Below are positions 1 through 6,470 of a DNA stretch of 25,788 nucleotides, one piece after another (position 1 is the stretch's first letter; each line of letters starts with the position of its first letter). A program made the position numbers and the translations under genes. The notes under the pieces were generated by a model. The model saw nothing but the letters and a program-made list of their open reading frames with translations. It had not been told where the DNA came from and made no database searches. The stretch is from assembly GCA_023394955.1 (NCBI GenBank), contig JAEWZY010000027.1, positions 1 to 25,788 on the forward strand. Direction: 5' to 3'. The stretch comes from Bacillota bacterium (lineage in GTDB: Bacteria > Bacillota > UBA4882 > UBA8346).

Positions 1-40
1 ATTTAAATTTACTGCTAAACTTTTTTAAAACTATACCGAT

Positions 41-46
41 TATAAT
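41..46 (+). promoter_or_regulatory. Consensus -10 box upstream of the riboswitch
   Basis: A perfect TATAAT lies about 40 bases before the riboswitch aptamer, which is the right distance for a transcript starting near 53. The flanks are AT-rich and no convincing -35 hexamer is seen 16-18 bases upstream, so the promoter call rests on the -10 box and its position. Confidence 0.4.
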
Positions 47-85
47 AACAAACAAACGTTTAACTAAACAACTAAATCCGATACT

Positions 86-161
86 GGCAAATCCGCCGAA
101 AGGCGGAGACGCAAAGCCACGGGTCTAAAGCGAAGGAATTCGCCATGATCGCCGGGTTGCC
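86..161 (+). promoter_or_regulatory. Cyclic-di-GMP-I (GEMM) riboswitch aptamer
   Basis: The aptamer shows the full GEMM-I signature. A closing stem GGCAA (86-90) pairs with TTGCC (157-161). A first arm TCCGCC/GGCGGA (92-97, 102-107) is capped by a GAAA tetraloop. The conserved GACGCAAAGCC follows at 108-118. A second arm contains GCGAA/TTCGC (130-134, 139-143) and ends in GCCGGG. The G at 87 and the C at 160 align with the ligand-contacting G20 and C92 of the Vibrio Vc2 aptamer as I remember it, which favours c-di-GMP over the 3',3'-cGAMP variant that has A at position 20. No intrinsic terminator follows, so translational control is more likely. Confidence 0.92.
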
Positions 162-183
162 GAAGTAAGGTTGTTTTTTGTTA

Positions 184-226
184 GCCTCCTTTGGCGCCCC
201 GATCAATTAAGCCTTAAGGAGGAGGC
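184..226 (+). promoter_or_regulatory. Putative Shine-Dalgarno-sequestering hairpin below the riboswitch
   Basis: GCCTCCT (184-190) can pair with AGGAGGC (220-226). In another register CCTCCTT (185-191) pairs with AAGGAGG (216-222). Both bury a strong ribosome site. A competing small hairpin GCCT/AGGC (211-214, 223-226) would leave the site in its loop. Sitting 22 bases after the aptamer, this looks like an expression platform acting on translation. The pairing is visible; the switching is inferred. Confidence 0.5.
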
Positions 227-244
227 CTATTAAGATGCTTTAAG

Positions 245-379
245 ATGCGACGAATAATAATTTTCGGACTAACTATTTGGCAATACTTTAATCGCTTATC
301 CGCTTCCTCAGAAACTTAAGGTAAGATGGCAAGTGATCTCACTGAGAATGCAGTTAGAAACTGTAAACCACAACTATAA
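245..379 (+). pseudogene. Tiny ORF after the riboswitch, interrupted by one in-frame stop
   Basis: An ATG at 245 opens a 24-codon frame (start MRRIIIFGLTIWQYF, basic then hydrophobic) ending with TAA at 317-319. The same frame resumes after that stop (GGT AAG ATG) and runs to a TAA at 377-379, giving a second 17-codon piece from ATG 326. The strong ribosome site at 216-222 is 22 bases before ATG 245 but only 12 before an ATG at 235, which opens a two-codon frame (ATG CTT TAA). The octamer TAAGATGC is repeated at 231-238 and 241-248. This could be a short regulated membrane peptide, a leader peptide or the remnant of a decayed gene. No family is recognised. Confidence 0.28.
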
Positions 380-500
380 TATGGGAGTAAAGTTTAGTTT
401 ATAAAGTTAAGCGGGTAAGGTAATTTGAAATCGATTCGCCCAGTTTTTAACTATACCGGGTCAAAAATAAGTCAACATTTAATAACCGCTGGTTTAAGGG
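380..500 (+). other. Gene-free spacer before rbgA
   Basis: No ORF with a ribosome site, no terminator with a T-run and no RNA gene is seen here. Just upstream there are only small hairpins (GTGA/TCAC at 333-342 and CAGTT/AACTG at 351-363). The stretch is AT-rich. Confidence 0.4.
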
Positions 501-503
501 ATA

Positions 504-534
504 TGATATACTAAAAATGCAGTTTTTAGTATAT
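504..534 (+). promoter_or_regulatory. rbgA promoter: extended -10 box within a 12-bp palindrome
   Basis: TGA-TATACT (504-512) is an extended -10 element, which explains the lack of a good -35 box. It sits in a perfect inverted repeat: ATATACTAAAAA (506-517) against TTTTTAGTATAT (523-534), with a 5-base centre. Transcription would start near 519, inside the palindrome. It could be an operator or could form a 5'-end hairpin on the transcript. Confidence 0.55.
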
Positions 535-555
535 CAATCTGACAGCGAGGCTCTC

Positions 556-1389
556 ATGCAAGAAATCCAATGGTTTCCGGGACACATGGCCAAGGCCAAA
601 CGGCAATTGACTGAACTACTAAAATATATCGATGTATTAATTGAAGTCCGGGACGCCCGGATTCCAATTACTAGTCATAATAATGACCTGGAACTAATTT
701 TAGGCAAAAAACCCGTTATCGCGCTTCTCAATAAAATAGATCTGGCTGATCCGGCGTTAACTGAACAATGGTGTGGATGGTTTAAAGATCAAGAAACCCC
801 GGTAATTGAAGTTAACGGCAGAAACGGTAAGGGAGTAGAGGGGATATGGCAGATGGCCGCGGCCCTGTTTGGGGGTAAGGCTGCCGGGCGGGCGAAAAGA
901 ATTGGAGTAGTCGGTATTCCAAATGTCGGGAAATCTTCAATTTTAAATCGATTGTTAGGTACTGGAGCCGCCCGCACTGGAAATACTCCCGGAGTAACCA
1001 GGGGCAAACAATGGATCAAGCATAAAGGGTTTGAGATTTTAGATACCCCGGGATTGTTGCCGCCGAAGATCAACGGCCGGTCGGAGGGGTATAAATTGGC
1101 CTTAATCGGTACTATCAGAGATGAGATTGTACCGGTCCATGATTTAGCTTTATACTTGTTGGAATCCTATGGCGTTAGCTTATTTAAAAAAGAAGCGTCT
1201 TATCCGAAACAGCTTTCTCCGGATGCTCAGTTACTTTGGTTTGCGGAAAAACGAAAATTTTTAGCCAAGGGCGGGGGACCGGATCTGAACCGGGCTGCCG
1301 GAACCCTCCTTCACGAGTTTCGAAACGGACGGTTAAATAGGATTACTTTGGAGTCGCCGCAGACTGCCGCAGTCGAATCGGTCGATTGA
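556..1389 (+). CDS. rbgA: Ribosome biogenesis GTPase RbgA (YlqF)
   Basis: RbgA is a circularly permuted GTPase needed for late assembly of the 50S subunit. The permuted motif order is visible: G4 NKID at residues 59-62 comes before the P-loop GIPNVGKSS (120-128) and G3 DTPG (163-166). The N-terminus reads IQWFPGHMAKAKRQL, typical of YlqF. An in-frame ATG at 517 exists, but it lies at the predicted transcription start and would add 13 atypical residues. ATG 556, behind GCGAGG, gives a 277-residue protein of normal family length. The 3' end overlaps the convergent membrane-protein gene by 47 bases. In Bacillus this gene likewise precedes rnhB. Confidence 0.95.
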   Translation: MQEIQWFPGHMAKAKRQLTELLKYIDVLIEVRDARIPITSHNNDLELILGKKPVIALLNKIDLADPALTEQWCGWFKDQETPVIEVNGRNGKGVEGIWQMAAALFGGKAAGRAKRIGVVGIPNVGKSSILNRLLGTGAARTGNTPGVTRGKQWIKHKGFEILDTPGLLPPKINGRSEGYKLALIGTIRDEIVPVHDLALYLLESYGVSLFKKEASYPKQLSPDAQLLWFAEKRKFLAKGGGPDLNRAAGTLLHEFRNGRLNRITLESPQTAAVESVD

Positions 1390-2392
1390 TCAATCTTAAC
1401 AGCACAACTCCCCCTACAAAGGTGGACAGGTAGTAACTTAGAAACCGCCATAAAAAGATGAATATCGCCCGGAATTGTAATGGGATAAAGACCAAAACCG
1501 AAAAAAGGCTTAGTTCCATAACTCCCGTTCCGCCGGGAATCGGTAAATAGGCCAGGACAAACACTAAAATGAACTGGAGTAAGATTATTTCCATGACTTT
1601 TCCCGCCGGGTTCAATCCAAAAGCGTACATTAACAAAGGGGCAATTCCGAAGAAAAATACCCAATAGACGATGGTAAAAAAGAACACTAAGATGATATTC
1701 AGCCCATTACGGAACTCTTTGATCGAACGGTGAAAGATCTCAGCTTCCAAGATTATTTTATCTAAAAATGGTTCAATCCGATGTCTGATTCGGCCTAATT
1801 TCAAAGAGTTTAAAAATTTCATTAAAAGGTTAGCGGTTAATTTCGGATTGAGGATAAAAATAATTAAGCCAATCGATAATATTACCGCTAAGGGGATGGC
1901 GACGGTTGTAACTTGACGCAATATTCCAAAAGAGAAACGGGCATGGTAAAATAAGAGTAAAAATGGGGCAACAGTTGTAAATAAGAGAGTGGATATGACA
2001 ATTCTGATGGTCACCAAAGCCCCGGCCCTTCCCGGAGTAAGTCCGTTTTTGCATAAGAGAAAGATTTGGGTCGGTACTCCTCCGGAGCTAAAAGGAGTCA
2101 CATTCCCGGTAAAACTCGAAGCCAGATTGATTTCAAATATTTTAATGAAAGAAATTTGTTCCCCTAATCCCGAAGCGATTATTTTAATTCGTAATCCTTC
2201 GGCTAACCAAGATAGAATTAGAGCAAGACAAGCCAATCCCAAAGATGGATAGTTTAATTGGTTCAACTTGACCCAGTTGCCTGAAGTTATCGAAGATGAA
2301 AAAAGAAAAAAAGAACTGATAATAGTCAGCGTGATTACAATACTAAGGCCTTTTATAAGTAACTTCTGTAACGGGAAAGTATTTCTTTTCAT
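1343..2392 (-). CDS. UPF0104 / lysylphosphatidylglycerol-synthase-like integral membrane protein
   Basis: The 349-residue product is almost entirely hydrophobic, with about eight predicted membrane segments. It has the motif set of the UPF0104 family: TPFSSGGVPTQIFLL near residue 100 and YLPIPGGTGVMELSL near residue 280. This family includes YbhN/AglD-like proteins and the membrane half of MprF, and members are linked to lipid or glycolipid flipping. No C-terminal aminoacyl-transferase domain is present, so it is not a full MprF. The ATG at 2392 has an AGGAGA ribosome site 8 bases upstream on the minus strand. The gene faces rbgA and overlaps its 3' end. The substrate cannot be told from sequence. 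Confidence 0.85.
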   Translation of the reverse strand: MKRNTFPLQKLLIKGLSIVITLTIISSFFLFSSSITSGNWVKLNQLNYPSLGLACLALILSWLAEGLRIKIIASGLGEQISFIKIFEINLASSFTGNVTPFSSGGVPTQIFLLCKNGLTPGRAGALVTIRIVISTLLFTTVAPFLLLFYHARFSFGILRQVTTVAIPLAVILSIGLIIFILNPKLTANLLMKFLNSLKLGRIRHRIEPFLDKIILEAEIFHRSIKEFRNGLNIILVFFFTIVYWVFFFGIAPLLMYAFGLNPAGKVMEIILLQFILVFVLAYLPIPGGTGVMELSLFSVLVFIPLQFRAIFIFLWRFLSYYLSTFVGGVVLLRLINRPIRLRQSAATPK

Positions 2393-2636
2393 GAAAATCT
2401 CCTGTCCTTAGCTGTTATAAGATAAACCAAACAAAACCGGTATTGTTATTAAAAAGCGATCAATCGGATTATTTGCGACACAGTTTTATAAATTCGTTTT
2501 TTGAATAACTATTCCTGCCTGTATTAGGTGCTTTATTATGTTATTTCACCAAAAAACATCCATTTGTTTTAAAGATTTGCTCTAAATATGCCGATTTATT
2601 TAAAGGTAATAATAACTAAGAAAAAGGTTTGGGCCA

Positions 2637-3320
2637 ATGTCCGAAGCATCACTTAAAAGTAGCAAGCTCGGTTGGGAAGAACGAACTGAGTTGGAACGAA
2701 CTTGTTGGGAAAACGGGTGTCAAAGAGTAGCCGGACTTGATGAAGCCGGCCGCGGCCCATTGGCAGGACCGGTTGTGGCGGGAATTTTTGTAATTACCTC
2801 CGAATTTTACAACCCGGAGGTTTATGATTCCAAACAGCTGACTCCATTGCAGCGGGAGAGGTTATTTAAACTTATAACGTCGGGTCGATGGGAATACGGG
2901 GTGGGAATCGTCGAACCGGAAGAAATTGATCGGATCAATATTTATCAGGCATCCCGAATTGCGATGCTCAAAGCCTTGCGATCAATACAACCTCCGCCGG
3001 ATTGTTTATTAGTTGACGCTCTGGTAATTCCGGAGACAGAGATCGAGCAACGCTCGATCATTCATGGGGATGTTCGTTCGGTTGCGATCGCCGCCGCTTC
3101 GATCATTGCGAAATATACCCGGGATCAAATCATGATCGATTACGAACAGAAGTATCCCGGTTACGGTTTTGCCAAACACAAGGGGTATCCGACCCGGGAG
3201 CATTACGAGGCGCTGAACAAACTGGGACCTGCGTCGGTTCACCGGAAATCTTTTTGCTTACAAAAACGAAAGGCCGGTGAATCGTTGAACTTATTCGAAC
3301 ATAAAGAGGTTCTACCTTGA
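2637..3320 (+). CDS. rnhB: Ribonuclease HII
   Basis: RNase HII cleaves RNA in RNA/DNA hybrids and initiates removal of misincorporated ribonucleotides. The catalytic set is present: DEAGRGPLAGPV with D35/E36, LLVDA with D127 and AKYTRD with D163. The GYGFAKHKGYPTREH motif follows around residues 175-189. Length (227 residues) is normal for the family. The ribosome site before ATG 2637 is weak (AAAAAGG). The TGA overlaps the TTG start of the next gene by 4 bases, so it leads a tightly coupled operon. No confident promoter was found in 2393-2636, which otherwise holds nothing recognisable. Confidence 0.95.
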   Translation: MSEASLKSSKLGWEERTELERTCWENGCQRVAGLDEAGRGPLAGPVVAGIFVITSEFYNPEVYDSKQLTPLQRERLFKLITSGRWEYGVGIVEPEEIDRINIYQASRIAMLKALRSIQPPPDCLLVDALVIPETEIEQRSIIHGDVRSVAIAAASIIAKYTRDQIMIDYEQKYPGYGFAKHKGYPTREHYEALNKLGPASVHRKSFCLQKRKAGESLNLFEHKEVLP

Positions 3321-4735
3321 AGATTAATGGATTTAATCCTTTTTCAACCGGCAGTACTTTGCCGGTAGAAACCCTTAACCTTAGAGACGGTCAGAGAATT
3401 GTCGGAAAAGTGATTAGCGTTTCGGCTGATGAAGCATTGTTAGAAATGGCCGGTCATAGTTTTCAAGCTAAAATAGAGGGCAACCCGGAGGTTGAACCCG
3501 GCGCGGTTTTAAAGTTTTTGGTGAACTACGATCAACAAGGCAGGGTATTGCTTAGACTCATCAATAACGATCAGCCGGCCGGTAATTTAGATAGTCCTGA
3601 CGCTTTAGGCAAACAAACCATCGATCAAAAAACGATCACTACTGCTTTAACCAGAGAAGGTTTGCCGGTAAACCAGGAGAATATCGAAAATATCATCCGG
3701 CTGATGCAAGGGTTTGAAAACAAATACGAACAAACCTTACCACCCTCAGTGTTAGCTTTCATTACCGCTCACAAATGGCCGATTAACCCGGAGACCATCA
3801 TGACTTCATGGTTATATCAAGACTCCGAACTCCGTGATTTGCTTTGGAATTTGCTGCGCCAGTCCGATTCCGAACAATCCGGAACAAATATATTAGCCCG
3901 TTTAATGCTGGGAATGTCATCGAAACCCGAAGAAGTCCGAGGCAAACTTGAAACTATATTCAAACAGATCGAAACAATAATGCGTTACCTGAACAAGAAT
4001 GAGAACGACTCTCTGGGGTCGGCAAAGGAAAACCAGGCTTCAACCAAAGGGTTATTCCGCCAACCATTAATTGCCAACTTTGAAGTTAATCAGTTATTGC
4101 GTCAACCGCAAACAAAACCGGCGCCTGGAGCGGAACCCCCTCAATCTACCAGCCGGAACCATAATTCCGATCCATTCGTCAAAACCGCTAATAATCAAAC
4201 TCAGAGCCAAGGAGCAAATACTTCCGATTTTAAAACGTCATTAGTTAACGAATTAAAACAATTACTATCTAAGTTGACTTCGACCTTTGGATCTAAGGAA
4301 TTATGTGAAAAAGTCGAAGTTATGCTGGACCGAAACTTGGCGTTAAATAAAGCGATCCTTCAGGAAAATAACATTAACGGAAATTATAACCTAATCCCTT
4401 TTTTAGTCAATGATTCGCAAAACATCATCCATGAAGTGTTAATCAAATGGCGGGAGGAGCCTGACGAGGGTAAACAGGGCAAGAGTGAACAAATTTTACG
4501 AATGAATATTCCTACGGAAAATTTGGGCGAAATTCATTTATATCTTCGAACCGGATCTAATGGAAGCCAAATTACCTTTAAAGTAGAAAATGATTCAATC
4601 CGAAAATATTTGTTAAGAAACTTAATTGAATTAAGGGAAAACGTTAACCGGAAAGATGTTGCAATCAACGTAGAACTTGAACCGATAGAGAATTATTCAG
4701 ATTCACCTATATTGGGAGTAGATCTATGGATTTAA
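3317..4735 (+). CDS. FliK-like (hook-length control C-terminal domain) protein, YlqG position
   Basis: The gene starts at TTG 3317, overlapping the rnhB stop (TTGA) with AAAGAGG just upstream; no nearer ATG fits. The first 95 residues form a compact basic/hydrophobic domain (GQRIVGKVISVSADEALLEM). The middle is Gln/Asn-rich and low in complexity. Residues of about 385-472 resemble the flagellar hook-length control C-terminal domain: IPTENLGEIHLYLR, a valine/phenylalanine strand, then a helix RKYLLRNLIELREN. FliK-type proteins bind FlhB and switch export specificity. The next gene encodes an FlhB C-terminal-like protein, which fits a physical partner. The homology is a motif-level judgement; Bacillus YlqG occupies the same position. 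Confidence 0.75.
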   Translation: MKINGFNPFSTGSTLPVETLNLRDGQRIVGKVISVSADEALLEMAGHSFQAKIEGNPEVEPGAVLKFLVNYDQQGRVLLRLINNDQPAGNLDSPDALGKQTIDQKTITTALTREGLPVNQENIENIIRLMQGFENKYEQTLPPSVLAFITAHKWPINPETIMTSWLYQDSELRDLLWNLLRQSDSEQSGTNILARLMLGMSSKPEEVRGKLETIFKQIETIMRYLNKNENDSLGSAKENQASTKGLFRQPLIANFEVNQLLRQPQTKPAPGAEPPQSTSRNHNSDPFVKTANNQTQSQGANTSDFKTSLVNELKQLLSKLTSTFGSKELCEKVEVMLDRNLALNKAILQENNINGNYNLIPFLVNDSQNIIHEVLIKWREEPDEGKQGKSEQILRMNIPTENLGEIHLYLRTGSNGSQITFKVENDSIRKYLLRNLIELRENVNRKDVAINVELEPIENYSDSPILGVDLWI

Positions 4736-5034
4736 AAGATCAAAACCCTAATAAAACAAAAACCAAATACGCGGCAGCGTTGCGCTACCGCCCCGGAGTC
4801 GATCCGGCTCCGGTTGTTCTGGCTTCCGGAAAAGGAAAAATCGCCGAGACCATCCTCCGGCTGGCGATGGAAGCCGGTGTTCCCGAACATACTGAACCTT
4901 CTTTGGCGAAAATTTTAGCCGAATTGGAACCGGGAACGCCGATCCCGGAAGAGACCTATCAATTAGTCGCCACCATCTTGGCTTTCATTTGGAGAATTGA
5001 TAAAAAGTATCATCAGAAAAGTGAGGTTAGATAA
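4726..5034 (+). CDS. ylqH: FlhB C-terminal-domain-like protein (YlqH)
   Basis: This 102-residue protein matches only the cytoplasmic domain of the FlhB/EscU export-switch proteins. It has AAALRYRPGVDPAPVVLASGKG, then a helix with VPEHTEPSLAKIL, then IPEETYQLVATILAFIWRID. The membrane half is absent. The NPTH autocleavage site that normally precedes this sequence is missing (KTKYAAALRY stands there), so cleavage should not occur. The start ATG 4726 overlaps the preceding gene by 10 bases and has GGGAG upstream. Its pairing with a FliK-like gene suggests a FliK-FlhB-like interaction outside the flagellar operon. The function of YlqH proteins is not established. Confidence 0.85.
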   Translation: MDLKDQNPNKTKTKYAAALRYRPGVDPAPVVLASGKGKIAETILRLAMEAGVPEHTEPSLAKILAELEPGTPIPEETYQLVATILAFIWRIDKKYHQKSEVR

Positions 5035-5903
5035 TGCAAAAAGTACGCATCGAAGATTTGCAAGTGGGAATGGTTGTTGGTAAAAGTATTTTTGCTCCAA
5101 ATGGTATGGTATTAATTAGGGAAAAAGCGGTTATAACAGCGTCGATACTAAGCAAATTAAAAGAGCTAGGCTTACCGGCGGCCTATGTTATCACTTCGCC
5201 GGATGGAAAAGCGCCGGAGGATTTGGTTTCGGAAACAACCAGAATGGATTTGGTCCGTAGCCTATCCAAACTGGATTTACAGGTCCGGGCCGGGCAAAAC
5301 TTGAATATTCTCTCTAGCAAACAACCACTGTATGCCTTAATCGATGAGATCGTATCCAATCAAAAAAGTATGTTGGGTATGTCCGATATCCGGCTGCATG
5401 GCGATTATATTTACGGACATTCCGTTAATGTATGTACCATTGCGGTCAAAATTGGCTTGCTGTTAGGTTACAACCAGTTGAAATTGGCGGAATTAGGCAT
5501 TGGCGCTCTGTTTCACGATATTGGAATGACTAAAATACCGCTTCAGATTTTAGATAAAACCGGTAACTTGACTAATGATGAGATGAAATTGATTCAAACT
5601 CATTCGGAAGTCGGTTTCGGCATGTTAAAAGATAATTCAGCCATTTCAATGGTTTCAGCTCATGTCGCCTATCAACATCATGAACGTTACGATGGCTCCG
5701 GTTACCCCAGAGGAATCGCCGGCGAAGCGATTCATGAATTTGCTAGAATTACCGCTGTTGCCGATGTTTATGATTCAATGACTACCGAGAAGATCTATCG
5801 CCCGGCCAAATCAACCGTTGAAACTCTCAAATATATTCAAAGTAATAGTGGAATTCAATTTGATCCCAATGTAGTAGACGTTTTAAAACAAATTGTTTCG
5901 TAA
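5034..5903 (+). CDS. HD-GYP domain protein, probable cyclic-di-GMP phosphodiesterase
   Basis: The protein has 289 residues. An N-terminal domain (1-60, VRIEDLQVGMVVGKSIF) of the type often preceding HD-GYP domains is followed by a helical linker and a full HD-GYP domain. Metal and active-site motifs are intact: HGDYIYGHSVNV with H129, HD at 161-162, KIPLQIL (167-173), HHERYDGSGYP at 215-225 and the late DVYDSMT. Such enzymes degrade c-di-GMP to pGpG or GMP. The ATG shares a base with the ylqH stop (TAATG), so it is translationally coupled to the FliK/FlhB-like pair. A terminator follows. A c-di-GMP riboswitch lies about 4.9 kb upstream. Confidence 0.9.
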   Translation: MQKVRIEDLQVGMVVGKSIFAPNGMVLIREKAVITASILSKLKELGLPAAYVITSPDGKAPEDLVSETTRMDLVRSLSKLDLQVRAGQNLNILSSKQPLYALIDEIVSNQKSMLGMSDIRLHGDYIYGHSVNVCTIAVKIGLLLGYNQLKLAELGIGALFHDIGMTKIPLQILDKTGNLTNDEMKLIQTHSEVGFGMLKDNSAISMVSAHVAYQHHERYDGSGYPRGIAGEAIHEFARITAVADVYDSMTTEKIYRPAKSTVETLKYIQSNSGIQFDPNVVDVLKQIVS

Positions 5904-5958
5904 CAACTTAAGTGATATACCGTGTTATATCCCGATTCAAACAACTAAGCTTAAAACC

Positions 5959-5986
5959 GATGGGCCGATTTGGCCTGTTTTTTTTG
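5959..5986 (+). terminator. Rho-independent terminator after the rnhB-HD-GYP operon
   Basis: GATGGGCC pairs with GGCCTGTT around a GATTT loop (four Watson-Crick pairs near the loop, then wobbles and A-T). It runs into eight T residues. It lies 55 bases after the HD-GYP stop codon. Confidence 0.7.
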
Positions 5987-6077
5987 CAGGATAATGTAAG
6001 AAAAAAGCGAAATTACCAAAACATGACACGATTTTCAAACCGGAAATAGTTTGAGCGCTTGGGGAGACAGTAATAAG

Positions 6078-6452
6078 ATGCAAAATGATTCAAAAAACAG
6101 AAAAACCTTAGGTGACTGGGGTGAAAAACTAGCAGTCGAGTATCTGCAAGAGCATGGTTATGCCATCATTGAGTCCAACTTTCGCTGCCGTTATGGCGAG
6201 ATAGACATTGTTGCCAAAGAAGGTCCGGTTTGGTGCTTTGTCGAGGTTAAAACCCGCAAAAGCAATCGTTTCGGCCGGGGTTTTGAATCGATAACCGCTA
6301 TAAAGAAAACGCATATCACTAAAACCGCAGTCTCTTTTTTGAATCAACGCCGTTTAGATGATGCCCCGGCCAGGTTTGACGTTGTCTCAATTGATTTTTA
6401 TACCGGAACGGAATACAAGATCGAATTGATCAAAAATGCTTTTTATAATTAG
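6078..6452 (+). CDS. yraN: YraN / UPF0102 family endonuclease-like protein
   Basis: YraN proteins share the PD-(D/E)xK nuclease fold. Here LGDWGEKLAVEYLQEHGY is followed by GEIDIVA (40-46) and FVEVKTR (54-60), so D43, E56 and K58 are the likely catalytic trio. ATG 6078 follows GGGGAG by 11 bases and gives the usual family N-terminus and length (124 residues). An in-frame TTG at 6051 would add nine atypical residues. The gene sits 18 bases before comM, a common pairing in Clostridia and other bacteria. A role in DNA processing is suspected from the fold and neighbours only. Confidence 0.9.
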   Translation: MQNDSKNRKTLGDWGEKLAVEYLQEHGYAIIESNFRCRYGEIDIVAKEGPVWCFVEVKTRKSNRFGRGFESITAIKKTHITKTAVSFLNQRRLDDAPARFDVVSIDFYTGTEYKIELIKNAFYN

Positions 6453-6470
6453 AAATTGGGGGTATCTTTT

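Noticed and set aside
517..555. Upstream ATG extending rbgA by 13 residues
   Set aside because: It lies at the predicted transcription start inside the promoter palindrome, has no ribosome site, and adds residues not seen in the family. ATG 556 fits the IQWFPGHM N-terminus.
6051..6077. TTG start extending yraN by nine residues
   Set aside because: No ribosome site precedes it, while ATG 6078 follows GGGGAG and gives the usual family start.
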